From NCBI GenBank assembly GCA_013407085.1, contig JACCGJ010023304.1:62001-126000 (forward strand): DNA of 64,000 nucleotides. The letters run 5' to 3'. Positions 1 through 11,708 of the stretch are shown here, piece by piece. Origin of the DNA: Atriophallophorus winterbourni. Taxonomy: Eukaryota > Platyhelminthes > Trematoda > Plagiorchiida > Microphallidae. The position numbers and the translations under genes are program-made. Position 1 is the first letter of the stretch. Every line of letters starts with the position of its first letter. The notes below the pieces were generated by a model that was given only the letters and a program-made list of their open reading frames with translations, was not told the DNA's origin and did not search any database.

Positions 1-2320
1 GCCATTTTTAAATATGGTTCGTACGATACCAATAATAACAATAAACTTGTTCATAGTTTCAATAGGCTGCATTGTGGTTTATTGATATGCTTATTCGTAT
101 GAAGACTCGAAACAATTTCGCGGAAAATGAATTCCATAAAATTTCGTTTGTTGTTACTCATTTGTCTTTTGCTCGCCACAAAATCAATATTTGACATATA
201 AATGGATTGTTAAACTGATGAGTTTAAACGTATCTCGTCAATCGGATATCTATAATGTTTGAGTCAATGAAGAAATGTTTGCTGTGTTTTGATGGCGATT
301 GGTATTATGTAGTTAATGTGGCTTATATATTAATTGATGTCAGAGTTAAACGATCTAATACATCGATTAATTAGAAATAACGAAGACTCGACAGCGTTTA
401 TCAAGCGTAAAAAGTGGAGCACTAACTGTCAACGTTAACAAATTAAATAAAATTATTTGAAGGAAAGAAGAAAATGACAAAGATTCATTTGAAACTTTTC
501 GAAATTTCAACTTGAGACCAGTGTTAAAAAAACCAATACCATAATAGTTACACATAAAAGAAAAAAATATTTACTGAAAGCTTTCACATCATATCAACGA
601 GATAAATTAGATAATAATTGTTCACAAATCAGTTCCCTTTGACAAAGGTGTCGTGAAGCAATTGGGATAAATGGCCTCAGATATGATGAGCTACTAGAAG
701 ATAGTACGATCTGTTTTGAACGAGACTTTTGAGGAAGTTTAACATTTCAGTATATCCGCAGGCAGCGGATTGGAATTATCAATGACGATGTTACTTATGA
801 CCCGATCGCCAGAAAAAAATGTTCTTTCAATTTTTTTCAATTATATCATCAAAAGTAATAGAGCTTGCCCGTAAAATAATCGTGATGCAACGATCTAGTA
901 ACACAGACTATTGTAAAAGAAGCAGGTGAACAGTATGAGGTAATATAAAAGAGACTATGAAGTGAGAAATTAACTTAGATTTAACTCCGAGAGAACGCAG
1001 ACGAAAATGTTGATTCACTCGCGAATACGAATTAAAGAACAATGGTTGCCTTATATACCTCAGTGCTTATAAGAAACTATTCAGTTGAAACCATATTTAG
1101 TCAGCCGAATTGTGGATTACATTAAACATCTATTTCGGTCAACGCGATTGATAAATAAATAGTATGCTGCAATAGTGCTCCAAACCAAATTCACTATTCG
1201 AGAATTGGGGTGCAAAAATCCAATTTTAATCCGGTATAGAAAGTTCAATGTCGGCTGAAAATACAGGTTTGGGTCTTTATTTTTAGGAGCTTGTTTATAA
1301 AGAATGCATCGAGGTACATAACGTTAAACTTGAGGGCTTTTACCGAATATCCGTATTACTTGTATTTACCAGATAGGACAAAACGATCAGGGCTCGCATG
1401 CATTGAATCTGTAAAGCAAAACTGAACAACATGTGAACATGCAAGCATAGGATAAACAATATTGGCACGACCAAAATATGTGATCACAGGTGCCCATACA
1501 CATATGGATCGCGCTGAAAATGAGGTGGTGTCAAACTTAGACAACAGCACCATACAAGTACAAGCATCTTGTACAATTTCTCCGCTGTGTCAAGTTATGC
1601 TAATCTCGATAATAATGTATTAATCTAGTGAATGCGATGAATGTTTGTGTTTGTATTATGGACATACATGCAAATATGAATTTTTGAAAGCACTAATGAT
1701 TATTCTGTGATATGGTTTCAACATCGCACTCATTGCCAAAGGCATTTAGTACATACATACCATGCAGTTGAGGAGTATACAGCACAAGCTTGGTGAATTT
1801 GGATGGAAAAGAATTCTTGCTACTGGAAAAGATTTATCATAAGACAACTAAAGTGTTTATTAGATCTTATAATCTACTTTTTGAGCAGCGACTGACAACT
1901 TGGATTGTGCACTCTCAAGCGCAGGCACATTACAGTTGACCTGAACCTGAAATGATTAGTTATCGATAGAGCGTACATTCACAGAGACACCTCTAAAAAA
2001 TTGGTTCCAATCTCCTGACCCGCAGTCACAATGTGACCCTTCAATTACCCCATTGACGATCAAACTGTCAGCGAAATGTTTGCAGTCCGTGTATGATTTC
2101 ATAGGAACAATTTACCGCTAGGAGATGTTTACTCGCCAAATGAAACGATCTTCAAAACAAAATTAACCATCTTTCATGTTGAATAATATTGTGTTGCATT
2201 ACATAAACAGTAATTCCTCAATGTTTCCGTTTTACACATACACTCTCAAAACAAGAAATTAACTCAAAACAATTATTATCGATTGAAATTTCCCTTCTCC
2301 ATGTCGTAATTGAAATTAGT
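1..2320. other. AT-rich region without recognised gene
   Basis: Only short open frames (up to about 65 codons) are present and none carries a recognisable domain. A stretch near 749-800, after a plausible acceptor CAG, stays open for some 30 codons but lacks a good donor. The region could be intron of the host gene whose last exons lie at 7411 and 7874, but I cannot show this. Confidence 0.5.
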
Positions 2321-2329
2321 TTTACTTAA

Positions 2330-2500
2330 GTGCCACTGTTGCATAGGGTTCGTACAACGAACCACGATGTTCAAACACAGAATCACATAGTGATTCGTGG
2401 TCAAGCACTCGAGGCGCTTATGGATGACCAAAGTAATGTGTTGCTGACATCCCCCGAAATTACACTCCAGTCAAGTTGTTGTTGGCCACATTCGGTCGAT
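2330..2500 (-). repeat. Diverged single copy of the 241-bp satellite unit
   Basis: Read on the minus strand, this matches the tandem unit at 19.5-27.2 kb: both hairpins are present (GGTTCGT/ACGAACC arms near 2347, GAATCAC/GTGATTC arms near 2381), followed by the shared CATCCATAAGCG-type segment. The part that would hold the hammerhead core is scrambled (about 2480-2520), so this is a decayed dispersed copy. Confidence 0.8.
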
Positions 2501-2559
2501 GTCGACCATGGATGTGCATCACAATCACGTGAATATTTATGTTCTACAGCGCTGTGAAT

Positions 2560-3854
2560 GACTAAACAGTCCGATTCGTGAGGAACAATCTCTACCGTAG
2601 CGCTGGCAACGGAAGTCAGAACACGATTTTATTGCATCAGTTGCACGCCGGTGGCATGATCTGCGTTCAGCAGCCAAGAGCTGTATCTGCTCCTCCCAGC
2701 TTGCAAAAGACGCTTTACACAATGCCTCCAATATGAGCGGTCCACTGCAAGTTTTTCCAACTCGCCGGTCAATACCAAGATCTTTCATATCTGTTTTGCA
2801 AACGTCTTTGTACCGCAAGTGCGGTCTGCCGAATGGTCGACTTCTCAACTGCAGCGCACCGTTGACTGAATCTTTCGGAATACGACCATTTTCCATTCTG
2901 TAGATATGACCAAGCCAGCGCAGGTGGCGCTGTCGCAATAGGGTAAACATGCTCTGTAGGCCAGCTTTTGAAAGCACTGAAGAATTAGTCACTCTGTCCA
3001 ACCACGATATGATCAAGATACGAAGGATGCTTCGTAGATGGAAAGCAATCAGCTTCCGTTCGTGTCTTACGTGGGTGGTCCTGGTTTCACTGCCGTACAG
3101 TAAAGTATTTAGTACGCACGCGTTGTATACCTTCACCTTTGTCTTCACAGTCAGCTTGCGGTTACCCCAAACACCAGAGATCAAACCGGACAAAATGACA
3201 GCTCTCTGCCAATCCGCCTATCAATCTTTGTGTCCAGCGAGAGGTTATCGGCAATGGTTAAACCAAGATAAGTGAAATGATGAACTAGTTTAAGATGACA
3301 GTTTCCAACAGGGATGAATAGAAGCGATACAGTCCTTTGACCAAGGACTTTGGTCTTGCTCATGCCGATTGTTAGTCCAAGTTCTTTGCATGCCGACGAA
3401 AAACAGTCCATTAGAGACGAGAGGTGCTCTTGGGAGTGAGCAATGAAGGCTGCATCGTCGGCAAACTGCCGGCCACGGATGAGCGAATTTCGCGCCTTGG
3501 TTGGTGCTTTAAAACGGTTTACGTTGAAAAGCTTGCCATCACTTCGCTTGCATTGGTAAATACCTTCTGTTCTCGTCCTGAAAGCGTGCTTCAGAAGCAG
3601 AGCAAATATAATGCCGAACAGCGTGGGAGCTGAGCTAAAACCGTTAAAAAAGACTGAGCCCTTCATGCCTCATTGGAACCAAATAAGTAACCAAGTTTAA
3701 ATAGAATTTGGGGGCAGCCTATCAAATCAAGCATTTTGAAAAGACCCTCCCTGCTGACGTAGTCAAGTGCCTTCGTTAAATCAATAAAAACAGCGTATAA
3801 TGGCATACGCTGTTCCCGACACATTCCTTGAAGTTGTCTCTGGGAGAACATCAT
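2560..3854 (-). pseudogene. RTE reverse transcriptase and C-terminal region (broken)
   Basis: The piece at 3854-3663 has the palm start (FIDLTKALDYV). The piece at 3666-3181 has the RT active-site motif FADDAAFIAH and a TKVLGQ stretch. The piece at 3193-2537 holds the thumb and C-terminal segment (LLYGSE, RHLRWLGHIYRM, basic tail). The RLRWLGH-type C-terminus is shared by RTE proteins. Frameshifts near 3190 and 3665 separate the pieces, so the copy cannot make a full protein. Confidence 0.8.
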
Positions 3855-4135
3855 TTCAACGGTTGATCTTCCCTTGCGGAAGCCACATTGAGATTCGGAG
3901 TAAATTCTATCAGCTCAAACTTGAAGCCGGATCTGTAATACTTCAGCAAACAATTTGCCTACAACATTCACAATGGAGATTCCTCTGTAATTGTTGCAGT
4001 CGCCTCTATGTCCTTTATTCTTGAATAGCGTGATGATATATTTGTCTAGCATCTCTTGTGGGACACACACACCTCCTGCCAGCACTGAAGAAACAAATGG
4101 TGAAGCGGTTGTAATAATGGTGCTTTACAGCATTT

Positions 4136-5001
4136 TATGAGCTCAGGTGGAATTCCGTCGTAACCAGGGTTCTCCCCATTCGCTAAGCGGTCGATCGCTC
4201 TATTGAGCACATCTAGGGTAGGGGAGTATCTAGATATTCAATAGTCGGCAACCGCTCGACATTTTCAAATACATGTGCTAAAACCGTACTGTCCCTAGAG
4301 TAGACAGAGGAGAAGTGCTCTACCCATATTTCGATCTGCTGAGTTTTGTCCACAATCGGGTCACCAGATGCAGACTTAATGGGAGCCGTTTTAAGTTTGT
4401 TTGGACCAAGGGCTCTCTTGATCCCATCATACATAGCGTGAAAATTTCCAGTATCCGCAGCTTTTGGGATACTAAGGCTAATTTCTGTCCAATAGTCATT
4501 TGCACATCGCCTTGCAGTTTATTGGACCTTATTTGTAACTGCTTTAAAAAGTCGTAAGTTTTCATCTGTTGGCATACCTTGGAACCTCAAAAATGCTGAC
4601 CGTTTCTCATCCAACATAGCAGTCATCTCAGAAGCTTTTGCATCGAACCAGTCGCTCGTTCGAGCTTTCTTCAGACCGAACGTGAAAAATGCGACTATGC
4701 ATAGGCCGCTTTTTATCGATTCCCAGTTTTCTGAAGCCGTTTTAGGTGGGGTTGTCTTGCTGAACTCGGCTGTGAAAGATTTTTGCACATCGCGCAGCTA
4801 GATTAGGTTCACACATGCGTGTGACATCAATCCTAGGCTTACCAGACAATTTGGTGCGGTGAAATCTCATGTATGGAAGCTTCAGTTTCGCACAGACCAG
4901 TAAATAATCAGTGTCACTGTCTGCGCGTTGATATGATCTGGTGAGAAGTACGCTTCCTATATTAGTGCGCCTAACAAGAATAAGATCAAGCTGGTGCCAA
5001 T
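4136..5001 (-). pseudogene. RTE endonuclease C-terminus and linker to RT (broken)
   Basis: Fragments in different minus-strand frames continue the polyprotein: the end of the endonuclease (about 4800-5001), a basic linker (4519-4788) and the pre-RT region (4213-4565). No single frame is open, so at least three frameshifts are needed. Placement rests on order and on similarity to the equivalent regions of the two other RTE copies in the window. Confidence 0.6.
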
Positions 5002-5155
5002 TGTGGAGTTGCTGTCAGTATGAATACTCATTGTCCAATCAGACTGCAGTAGCTTTCAGTGTGTCTATCTCTGTATTGTAATTCCCATGATGATTCAAAT
5101 GTTTGTTGACGCGTAGTGAATACACATGTGTCGCTGTGATCTTGACTTTTCTACA
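5002..5155 (+). repeat. 5' LTR of small LTR element copy 1
   Basis: 154-bp LTR, TG...CA ends, nearly identical to the repeat at 5631-5784 and to the LTRs at 37683, 38533, 51805 and 52654. Confidence 0.92.
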
Positions 5156-5285
5156 TGGTGACGAGGGTGATCGACGAGAAACCGTCGGATAGAACTGACA
5201 ACGCCCGTTTTAGCAGTTTTAATGTTCGACCACCAGCAACACTCACAATGGAAGTTGATAAAGGATTGGCAGTGAAATGTAACTG

Positions 5286-5555
5286 TTGAAGGAACAATTT
5301 AGCGAAATTCGGACGTCGGCGAATCTGACGATTACTGATAAAACGTATCAAATGGTGACGCTGAGAAATGCGCTTGTTGAACAGGCGACGAACTTCATAC
5401 AGTCTGTCAGCTTTGATGAGAACGAAGACGCAGACGACTGGGAAACAATCTTCTCGAAGCTCGAAGAATATTGCCCCGTTCAAGTGAACGATACATTTGA
5501 ACGATATAACTTAAATTGTCGTGTCCAAAATGCCGATGAGCCGATCAAACATTAG
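5286..5555 (+). pseudogene. Gag-like protein, single module (degenerate)
   Basis: An 89-codon frame has the module seen in the other copies (TYQMVTLRNALVEQATNF, then DENEDADDWETIF and a C-terminal DTFERYNLNCRV segment). This resembles the capsid-like N-terminal Gag of Mag-type Ty3/Gypsy elements. The natural start is lost: the upstream in-frame part of the other copies is shifted near 5275. There is one module here where the 38-kb and 52-kb copies have two. Confidence 0.7.
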
Positions 5556-5630
5556 AGAAATGCAGAGCCTCCAAACGAAATAAATTTGCGCAACCGCAGA
5601 GTACATAAGTTCATTTGAAAAACGGAAGGA

Positions 5631-5784
5631 TGTGCAGTGGCTGTCAGTATGAATACTCATTGTCCAATCAGAATGCAGTAGCTGTCAGTGGGTCTATCTC
5701 TGTATTGTAATTCCCATGATGATTCAAATGTTTGTTGACGCGTAGAGTATACACATCTGTCGCTGTGATCTTGACTTTTCTACA
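5631..5784 (+). repeat. 3' LTR of small LTR element copy 1
   Basis: Direct repeat of the 5' LTR, starting TGTGCAGTGG and ending TTTTCTACA, followed by the second CCAAT target duplication. Confidence 0.92.
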
Positions 5785-6521
5785 CCAATGTTTATAGTGA
5801 GGATGTTTCCAAGAGACCTTATGCTGTGGTTTTGTTTGAAAGAAAGTGTTACTGACACAAAGACTGAACTGTGTGCGTAATTCTGAAAGGTTTTGTCCAT
5901 TTTCATTGGTTCTATCTACACCGAACCTCTTAATACTGTTTTGCCCAGACTCGTAATGTGCACCAACTCTAGCATTGAAATCACCAAATACCACTACACA
6001 GTTTCTTTGTGGCACGTTTTTGAGGACTGTTGCGAGGTTGTGACAAAAAGCGTCTTTTTCAACCGGCGTCGCAGAGAGCGTCGGTGCATAAACGTTTGCC
6101 GACGTAATGGTACCAGTAATGCATTTCAGATTTAGAGTCCAAATCCGCTCGCTCCCGCTGCTGCTCGGTTCTGTTGCTTTTAGTAGGTCGTTTGGAACGG
6201 CAAACCGAAATCCATGCAGTCGAGGCTCAACGGAGCCCCTTCCTTTCCGAATAATGTGTAATCTTTTTCTGTTAGTATACAAGTGTCTGGTAATCGCGTC
6301 TCTTGTAGGGCAGCCACGTCGACATTCAGTCTCTTTAGCTCAGTGTTAATCACAGCAGATTTTCTCACGCCTCTGATATTCGAAACGTCGTCATGACATC
6401 CTGGAAGCATGGACCGGACGTTCCAGGTTCCCAGTTTCAGAACTGACATTTTTTGTTTAGTATTTCGATTCGCTGGTGCGGAAAAATACAGTCTGCTTGT
6501 CGGTTGATTCCTAATCCCCAT
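5785..6521 (-). pseudogene. RTE endonuclease domain (broken)
   Basis: Two overlapping minus-strand frames (6521-6180 and 6282-5785) carry endonuclease/exonuclease/phosphatase-fold motifs: the start LGTWNVRSML, the ALQETRL glutamate motif and the GDFNARVG motif near 5960. This enzyme would nick target DNA to prime reverse transcription. The switch of frame near 6200-6280 is a frameshift. The reading resumes at 5001 beyond a nested LTR element, where the sequence HQLDLILVRR supplies the late Asp-containing part of the fold. Confidence 0.8.
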
Positions 6522-7410
6522 GCACCCAATGAGGATATCATACCGTGACGAGAGGGCACCATACTGACTGTGGATTGCCTAGCTTGAGGCGGGCGGTAGC
6601 CGTCCAATTAGACCTGAAAGTCTCACCCACCGTCGGAAGCAGCCCCAGGCGCTGAGCTATACGTCTATCGAGCTATAGCTTTTAACCGGTATCTGCTGTT
6701 TCCCGTGTTATTATCCGCAGAAGCGGAATGGAGTGTTCTCTTCATTGCTGCGTTGTGATGTGCGCCAGGGCAGTTCAAAGCGCAGAAATAGCTGTGGCCC
6801 ACGCAGCAAGTGTTCCCTCTTCACGGCACCATCGGAACCAAAGAAACAGCTAGGCTAATACGTTTGGACAACGATGCCGTCGCAGGAGTTGGCAGGGCGA
6901 AGTTGTATAAAACTTCCGACTGCCTAACGGGACTACGGCTCCGGATTTTTCCTCGAGGTTGACTCCTGAAGCCTTTTCCATTATTGGATGTAGCCACAAG
7001 GCAGTGGAGGTTTGAGATGAGGGTTTTCTTCCCCCAGGTGGACCGCCTTCATGGACTTACGAGCTCCACCTTCCCGAAGCATGCTGGTTTTGAGACGCCA
7101 GTCAGCCGCATCGCCCTTTTTCCTGTCAGTAGAAGCAGTTCTGCCGGGTCACACAGGACCCCGCGGGCAGGCCAGGAGCTGGACTTAGTTGTCAGAGCCT
7201 ATATGAGATGTGTGCCATTGGAGCATTTTTGAATTGGGAGCTTATCCCTAAAACCGCCCCGGCTTTGACAACCTTAGAAACATTTTTTACCACAAATCTT
7301 GAGTTTATATATATCAATATGTCAGTTTCCGGTAATTTGTGTTATTAATTATGAAAGTAACGATAAACCAGCAAATGTCATAATCCTATTGGTTTTCACT
7401 TACATTCAAG

Positions 7411-7605
7411 ATTCGAAAGATCCTTGCCGAAAACTACGTCGCATGTGAACCAGTTAAATTAATCGACGGTTTGGAAACACTTCAAATAAACCTGAACGAA
7501 ACCAAACCAGACTGGTCTACACCGAATGCAATCTATCGGAGATTGGTCAAAGGAAGACTTCCTGCTTTAGCGAATGTGCGTTATTCCGTGAAGCCGAAAT
7601 ATCCT
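7411..7605 (+). CDS. Internal exon of an unrecognised host gene
   Basis: A 195-bp exon (65 codons, phase 0 at both ends) runs from a good acceptor (TTCACTTACATTCAAG|ATT) to a good donor (CCT|GTGAGT). The encoded stretch is balanced in composition and free of repeats (IRKILAENYVACEPVKL..., then LETLQINLNETKPDW and a basic end YSVKPKYP). I do not recognise the family. Earlier exons should lie upstream, probably beyond the RTE element or outside the window. It stands out because it is neither repetitive nor transposon-like. Confidence 0.6.
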
Positions 7606-7873
7606 GTGAGTTTTAAGTTGTGTCGATTACTCTTAATAGCGAGAGCAGTGAAAATATGTAGACTGTGAATAATTGTCAAGAAACGAATAGTTTGCGATCA
7701 CATTGGAACGTCGATATCGACTATACTAGCTTTGACAATTCAATGTTATTTGGGTTTACGTTCAAAATTTACTGCGACGGGATTTATGTTTCTGTTTTCA
7801 CTTGTATGTATTTGGGGCTAGATGTTATATAACTAGCATCGCTCTAATAACGGATATTTTTATTACATTTCAG

Positions 7874-7915
7874 CTTTCGCCCATCGTAGATAAAGATGAA
7901 ATTCCTGGAGTTTGA
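7874..7915 (+). CDS. Terminal coding exon of the same host gene
   Basis: After an acceptor (TTTTTATTACATTTCAG) the frame continues in phase with the exon ending at 7605, encoding LSPIVDKDEIPGV and a TGA at 7913-7915. The intron would be 268 bp with GT and AG ends. A poly(A) signal follows 70 bp downstream. Correct phase, splice sites and poly(A) signal together make a true 3' gene end the simplest reading. Confidence 0.6.
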   Translation, partial: LSPIVDKDEIPGV

Positions 7916-7985
7916 GTAAATATTTCGTTGTTATACCTGACCGAACGCTTGGGTACAAAATTTTAACGAAAGCCATAAACCGGAC

Positions 7986-7991
7986 AATAAA
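7986..7991 (+). terminator. Poly(A) signal AATAAA
   Basis: Canonical AATAAA about 70 bp after the stop codon at 7913-7915, within CGGACAATAAATATCC. It fits the 3' end of the host gene above. Confidence 0.6.
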
Positions 7992-8199
7992 TATCCTGCA
8001 TTCACTTCCTGCTGTATTTTGATTTTAGAATATTTCCTACATAGATCATAGACATACGCCCTCATGATATCTCAAGCCGCGGTTCGCACTGAAATGTAAT
8101 TAAAAATTATCAGTAGAAGTTTGTCCGTATATATAAAAGTGCAAGCCAGATCCAGGCAATGTGACGCACAGTCATAGATTGTATGTGGGCTAAAATAAC

Positions 8200-8440
8200 A
8201 TCAGGTTGGCAAGCAATGAGTTAGGAAAATATAAAATACAATTCAGTAGAGCAGAGAAATTTGAGTGTAATCGGTTAGAGCAGATTTTGCGAAAAGTTTC
8301 GCTTCTGACACATAAGTTTCGTCAGACCAACGGTGTTAATTCGCAGGGAGGCGGTCGAAACTGCAAAGGCAGGTCGACTGGCGGTCAATAAGTTGAATGG
8401 GGCAGAAATCTCCGCAATCGCGCGCTCGGAACTGATGCGG
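8200..8440 (-). repeat. PLE-type terminal repeat fragment with decayed minimal hammerhead
   Basis: On the minus strand, 8330-8286 reads TTGGT-CTGACGA, a spacer with a weak stem, then GAAAC, as in the PLE end at 21.9 kb, but the bases after GAAA have drifted so stem III and part of stem I are lost. The adjoining 8340-8440 segment matches PLE 3' sequence at 22.2 kb in the opposite orientation, so the piece is rearranged. Confidence 0.65.
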
Positions 8441-8467
8441 AAGTAAATAGTTTTTATTCACCTTGTA

Positions 8468-9295
8468 CAGTGGGATCCACCAACAGCGAACTCTTTTACA
8501 ACGAATTCTTGGGTTGAACGAACACACCATGATTTCACAAATAAATTCCTTCTTTGTAAGCCTATTTAAAACATTTGTACAACGAATCTGTTCGTTACGA
8601 ATCTCGCATGTTACGAACACTGTACACGTTCCCGGCAGCTTTGTTTGTTCAATAAAGTTCATACTCGCTTTGTCTTGCCTTTGACACAAAACGATCCGTC
8701 AAGAGTGGCCTGCAGTGCGCTAAGAATAGAACTGACAGCTTGGCGAGAAACAGGCAGCCTAGCCTACAGTGTGCTAACTGACTCGCTCGCACGCACAAGA
8801 AAATCACGTGAAGTCTCAGTGACTGTAGCTCCGTCTGCGAAAGATGACAGGAGTGCTTTCGATCTCTGCAGGAGATTTTTAGGATAGAAGGAAGAGACAT
8901 CGAAAGAGAACTTGAATTTGTGGAGAGAGATCGACGCGGTTGCGAAGTCAAAACTAAAACAAAAGAGCATCGCCAGCTACTTCATGAAAGCGTATGATCA
9001 AACTGTCAGTGTGTGTGCAAGATGTTTTTACTACTTCGTTTTAAAATAAATTTACTATTTTTAACATGAACTTGGATTTAATGTTGTGATCTGTGTGCTG
9101 TGGCATCATCTAATTATCAAACGGGTTACAAGCATGCAGAAACACACAAAGGTAAGAGATTCTTCACTTGTTTACACGTGTACAGAAAAACGGCGGCAAA
9201 AACACATGTCTGACAATGCGTTTTACTTACAACGAATTCCGCTGTTACGAACATTTTACTCTCCCCCAGAGACTCGTTGTACCCGGGTTCCACTG
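8468..9295. mobile_element. Non-autonomous pogo/Tigger-like DNA transposon remnant
   Basis: The ends are inverted: CAGTGGGATCC... at 8468 and ...GGGTTCCACTG ending at 9295, with AACGA-type sequence further in on both sides. TA dinucleotides at 8466-8467 and 9296-9297 fit a TA target duplication of the Tc1/mariner/pogo group. Inside, about 8770-8990 encodes short pieces such as LWREIDAVAKSKLKQ and SIASYFMKA, resembling the C-terminal end of Tigger-type transposases. No full transposase frame remains. The class call rests on TIR and TSD form, the family on the weak protein likeness. Confidence 0.65.
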
Positions 9296-9556
9296 TACCT
9301 ACTAGATTTTTGCTTTTCTTCAAAAATAGCTTTACCTTAGCCCCGTTAGTTATGTACTTTTACGAATGTGGGCCGCTGTGTTCACTTGTATTCGATTGAT
9401 GTGGATACACACTAGGAGGAACATCCACCACTGATCATGGTCAGAACTCAGAACTCAGAAAATTTTATGGTAGAAAAAAGCAGTAAGCTTGACAATAACC
9501 ATAGGATTACAAGGTATATGGAATATATAAAAAAAATATACAAAATATCTCAAAAA

Positions 9557-10952
9557 TTAATAGGGACAGTCACATACCGCATTTTTCGTCATAAACTCAT
9601 CGAGTTTGGAAGCGAAAATCTCAACAGATTCCGATCGTGTGATTTCTTCAGGCAAATAGTTCCAAGTGAAACAAATTCTTACCGAGAAAAAATTACGACG
9701 AATATCCAATCGAGAATGCGGAATACTTAAAGCCTTTGAATGTGTTCGTGTTCGAGTAAGGCCATTGGGATTTAGCAAGTGTTTAAGGGGATGGTTTTCA
9801 GTATCCAGGATTTTGAATGTCAACAGGTGGTCACTACGTATCCGTCGTTGGGTAAAATCATGTAGGTTCAGTTTTAAAATTCGCTCTGTGAAAGGCAAAT
9901 TTTTGTACCGGGAGACCAACTTTGGAGCACGATGATGAATCCTGTCGAGTAGTTCGATATCCTTCCTCAGCCATGGTGCCCAGGCTTGGATGGAATATTC
10001 CATAGGACGTATATACGTGTTAATTACCCGGGGTAGTGTTTCGGGCGTAAAAATTTTGGAATATTCCTTTGAGAAGACTCAAGATACGGCAAGCTTTATT
10101 GTACACCATCCGGCAATGCTGTCCAGGGTGGGATTAAACGAAACCTAGATACCCAGATCTTTTTCCGCTGTGGTCCAGACGAGATCTTGCGTGCCAAGCT
10201 GGTACGTGTGGTGCAGAGATTTTCCAAGCTGCAGCATTTTACATTTCGCAGGGTTAAATGGCAACTCATTTAACTGGGACCAACGATATAAGGTGCACAG
10301 ATCCCGTTGTAATGCCATGCAGTAATTAACAGACCTCACACGTTTCCATATTTTAATATCATCGGCAAAAAGTATCAAGTTGCATCCAATATTCTCTACT
10401 ATATCGTTCATATACACCAAGAATAGAAGAGGTCCAAGCACCGAGCCTTGCGGAACTCCACTCGTGACGTCTATTTTTCTAGATAAGGTGCTGCCAACGC
10501 GAACTTGGACGTGTCTATCAGTAAGATAGTTCCTTATCCAATTCAGCAATATTCCCGTTATTCCATAGGATTCGAGCTTTTTAATTAAGATGTCATGGTT
10601 GACTCTATCGAAAGCTTTGGAAATATTGATGTAGCAAGCATGTACAGCCTCACCTTCGTCTAGTGCCTTGGTCCAATCCTCGAACGTTGTAAGAAGGTTA
10701 GATAAACAGCAACGACCTCTTCGAAAACCGAGTTGTGCTGCGGTCAAAATATTTTGGTTCTCTAATGCGCGCAGTCACAATGCGTTCCATTAATTTGGAG
10801 ATCACCGGAAGTAACGTTACCGGTCTATAGTTTGCCGTGTCTGAACGGCTACCGTCTTTATAAATAGGAGTTATCATCCCTGCTTTCCATTGCGGTGGTA
10901 TTTTTCTTTCATTTAAGCTGAGATTGAATATGCGAGTGAGAGGAGCAGTCAA
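9557..10952 (-). pseudogene. CR1 reverse transcriptase and C-terminus (frameshifted)
   Basis: 10952-10698 gives the RT fingers (MITPIYKDGSRSDTANYRPV), 10747-10145 the palm with DISKAFDRVNH-like sequence, [17 protein letters not shown] and the catalytic LFADDIKIW, and 10003-9557 the thumb (MEYSIQAWAPWLRKDIELLDRIHHRAPKL in two parts). A frameshift lies near 10740 and another between 10145 and 10003. This domain makes cDNA from element RNA at the nicked target. Confidence 0.85.
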
Positions 10953-11252
10953 AGCAACGCGACAACTGCGAAGTACGTCGGGGGTAATTTTGTCTGCGCC
11001 AGGGGACTTCTTTTCGTTTAGTCAACAAAGTTACCGCCCAAACATGTATTCGTTGATAGTCATTTCACTTAATAATTCGAATTGTGGCGAACATGATGAA
11101 ACTTGATGTGGTATACAACGCTTCCGATTGAAGGCAAATGAGTAAAACGTTGCTAAAGCATCGGCGGTATCTTGGGCAGTGTGGGTCAATCCATGAGGTG
11201 TTAGTACAGAGAATAAACCTGGTTTGATCTTTGATCGTTCATTTACTATCTT

Positions 11253-11708
11253 CTAGAGAAGCTCAGGATTCTTTTCCATTCTCTTAAGCAAGTTCCATTG
11301 GAATTGCATGCGATCTTCTCTTACAAGAGTCGTGACGTTATTCCGTATCTTACAGAATCGCTTCCAAGTTTCCTCCGTATCAAACTTCTTATGAGTTACC
11401 CAAGACTCTCGCTTAACAGCTAACCATTTTTTTGTTCTACTCCGAATAACAAACTGGTTGTTGTAGCTGCATTTGTGTGGTACAAAAATCGAGTGTTCGT
11501 AAATCTTCGAATTGAGATAATTTAGAAACGAATTGTAATATGAGCCAGAATCCATTGAATCAAACTCATGAGTGTGTGCATCCCGGAGACTGATATTAAT
11601 TGATTCAAATCGTATTTTCCTTATGACTTTCGTATGTTCACACAATCGTTCCGCACTACATACATAATCAAACAAAAGAACAACATGATCACCCTTCCCC
11701 AGTGGTGC
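11253..11708 (-). pseudogene. CR1 endonuclease end and linker to RT
   Basis: Begins APLGKGDHVVLLFDYV, where GKGDH is the conserved SDH-like end of the CR1 endonuclease catalytic set, then a basic linker (RSRTKKWLAVKRESW, RMQFQWNLLKRMEKNPELL). It is separated from the N-terminal part only by the RTE insertion. It stops at 11253; the frame to the RT domain is shifted. Confidence 0.8.

Larger units (their letters stand above)
5002..5784 (+). mobile_element. Small LTR retrotransposon with Gag only, copy 1 (783 bp)
   Basis: Two direct LTRs of 154 bp (5002-5155 and 5631-5784) begin TGTG and end CTACA. They flank a short interior with a primer-binding-like TGGTGACGAG right after the 5' LTR (5156), a Gag-like frame and a purine-rich tract (GAAAAACGGAAGGA) before the 3' LTR. 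A perfect 5-bp target duplication CCAAT (4997-5001 and 5785-5789) bounds it. No protease, RT or integrase is encoded, so it must depend on another element. It sits in the endonuclease of RTE copy 1. Confidence 0.93.
2545..7250 (-). mobile_element. RTE-clade non-LTR retrotransposon, decayed (copy 1)
   Basis: Read from high to low coordinates it holds a GC-rich 5' region (about 6525-7250), an apurinic-type endonuclease, a linker and a reverse transcriptase with a C-terminal region. That order and the absence of LTRs fit the RTE clade. Several frameshifts and stops show it is dead. A 783-bp LTR element (5002-5784) interrupts the endonuclease region. The outer limits are approximate: the low end merges with a diverged satellite copy, and the 5' limit is set by the change from GC-rich to AT-rich sequence. 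Confidence 0.8.

Noticed and set aside
749..855. Possible small host exon after TTTCAG (protein-like YIRRQRIGIINDD)
   Set aside because: No suitable donor site follows, the frame ends in a stop and there is no phase link to the exon at 7411.
1356..1553. 65-codon minus-strand frame
   Set aside because: No motif, no splice signals and a length expected by chance in AT-rich DNA.
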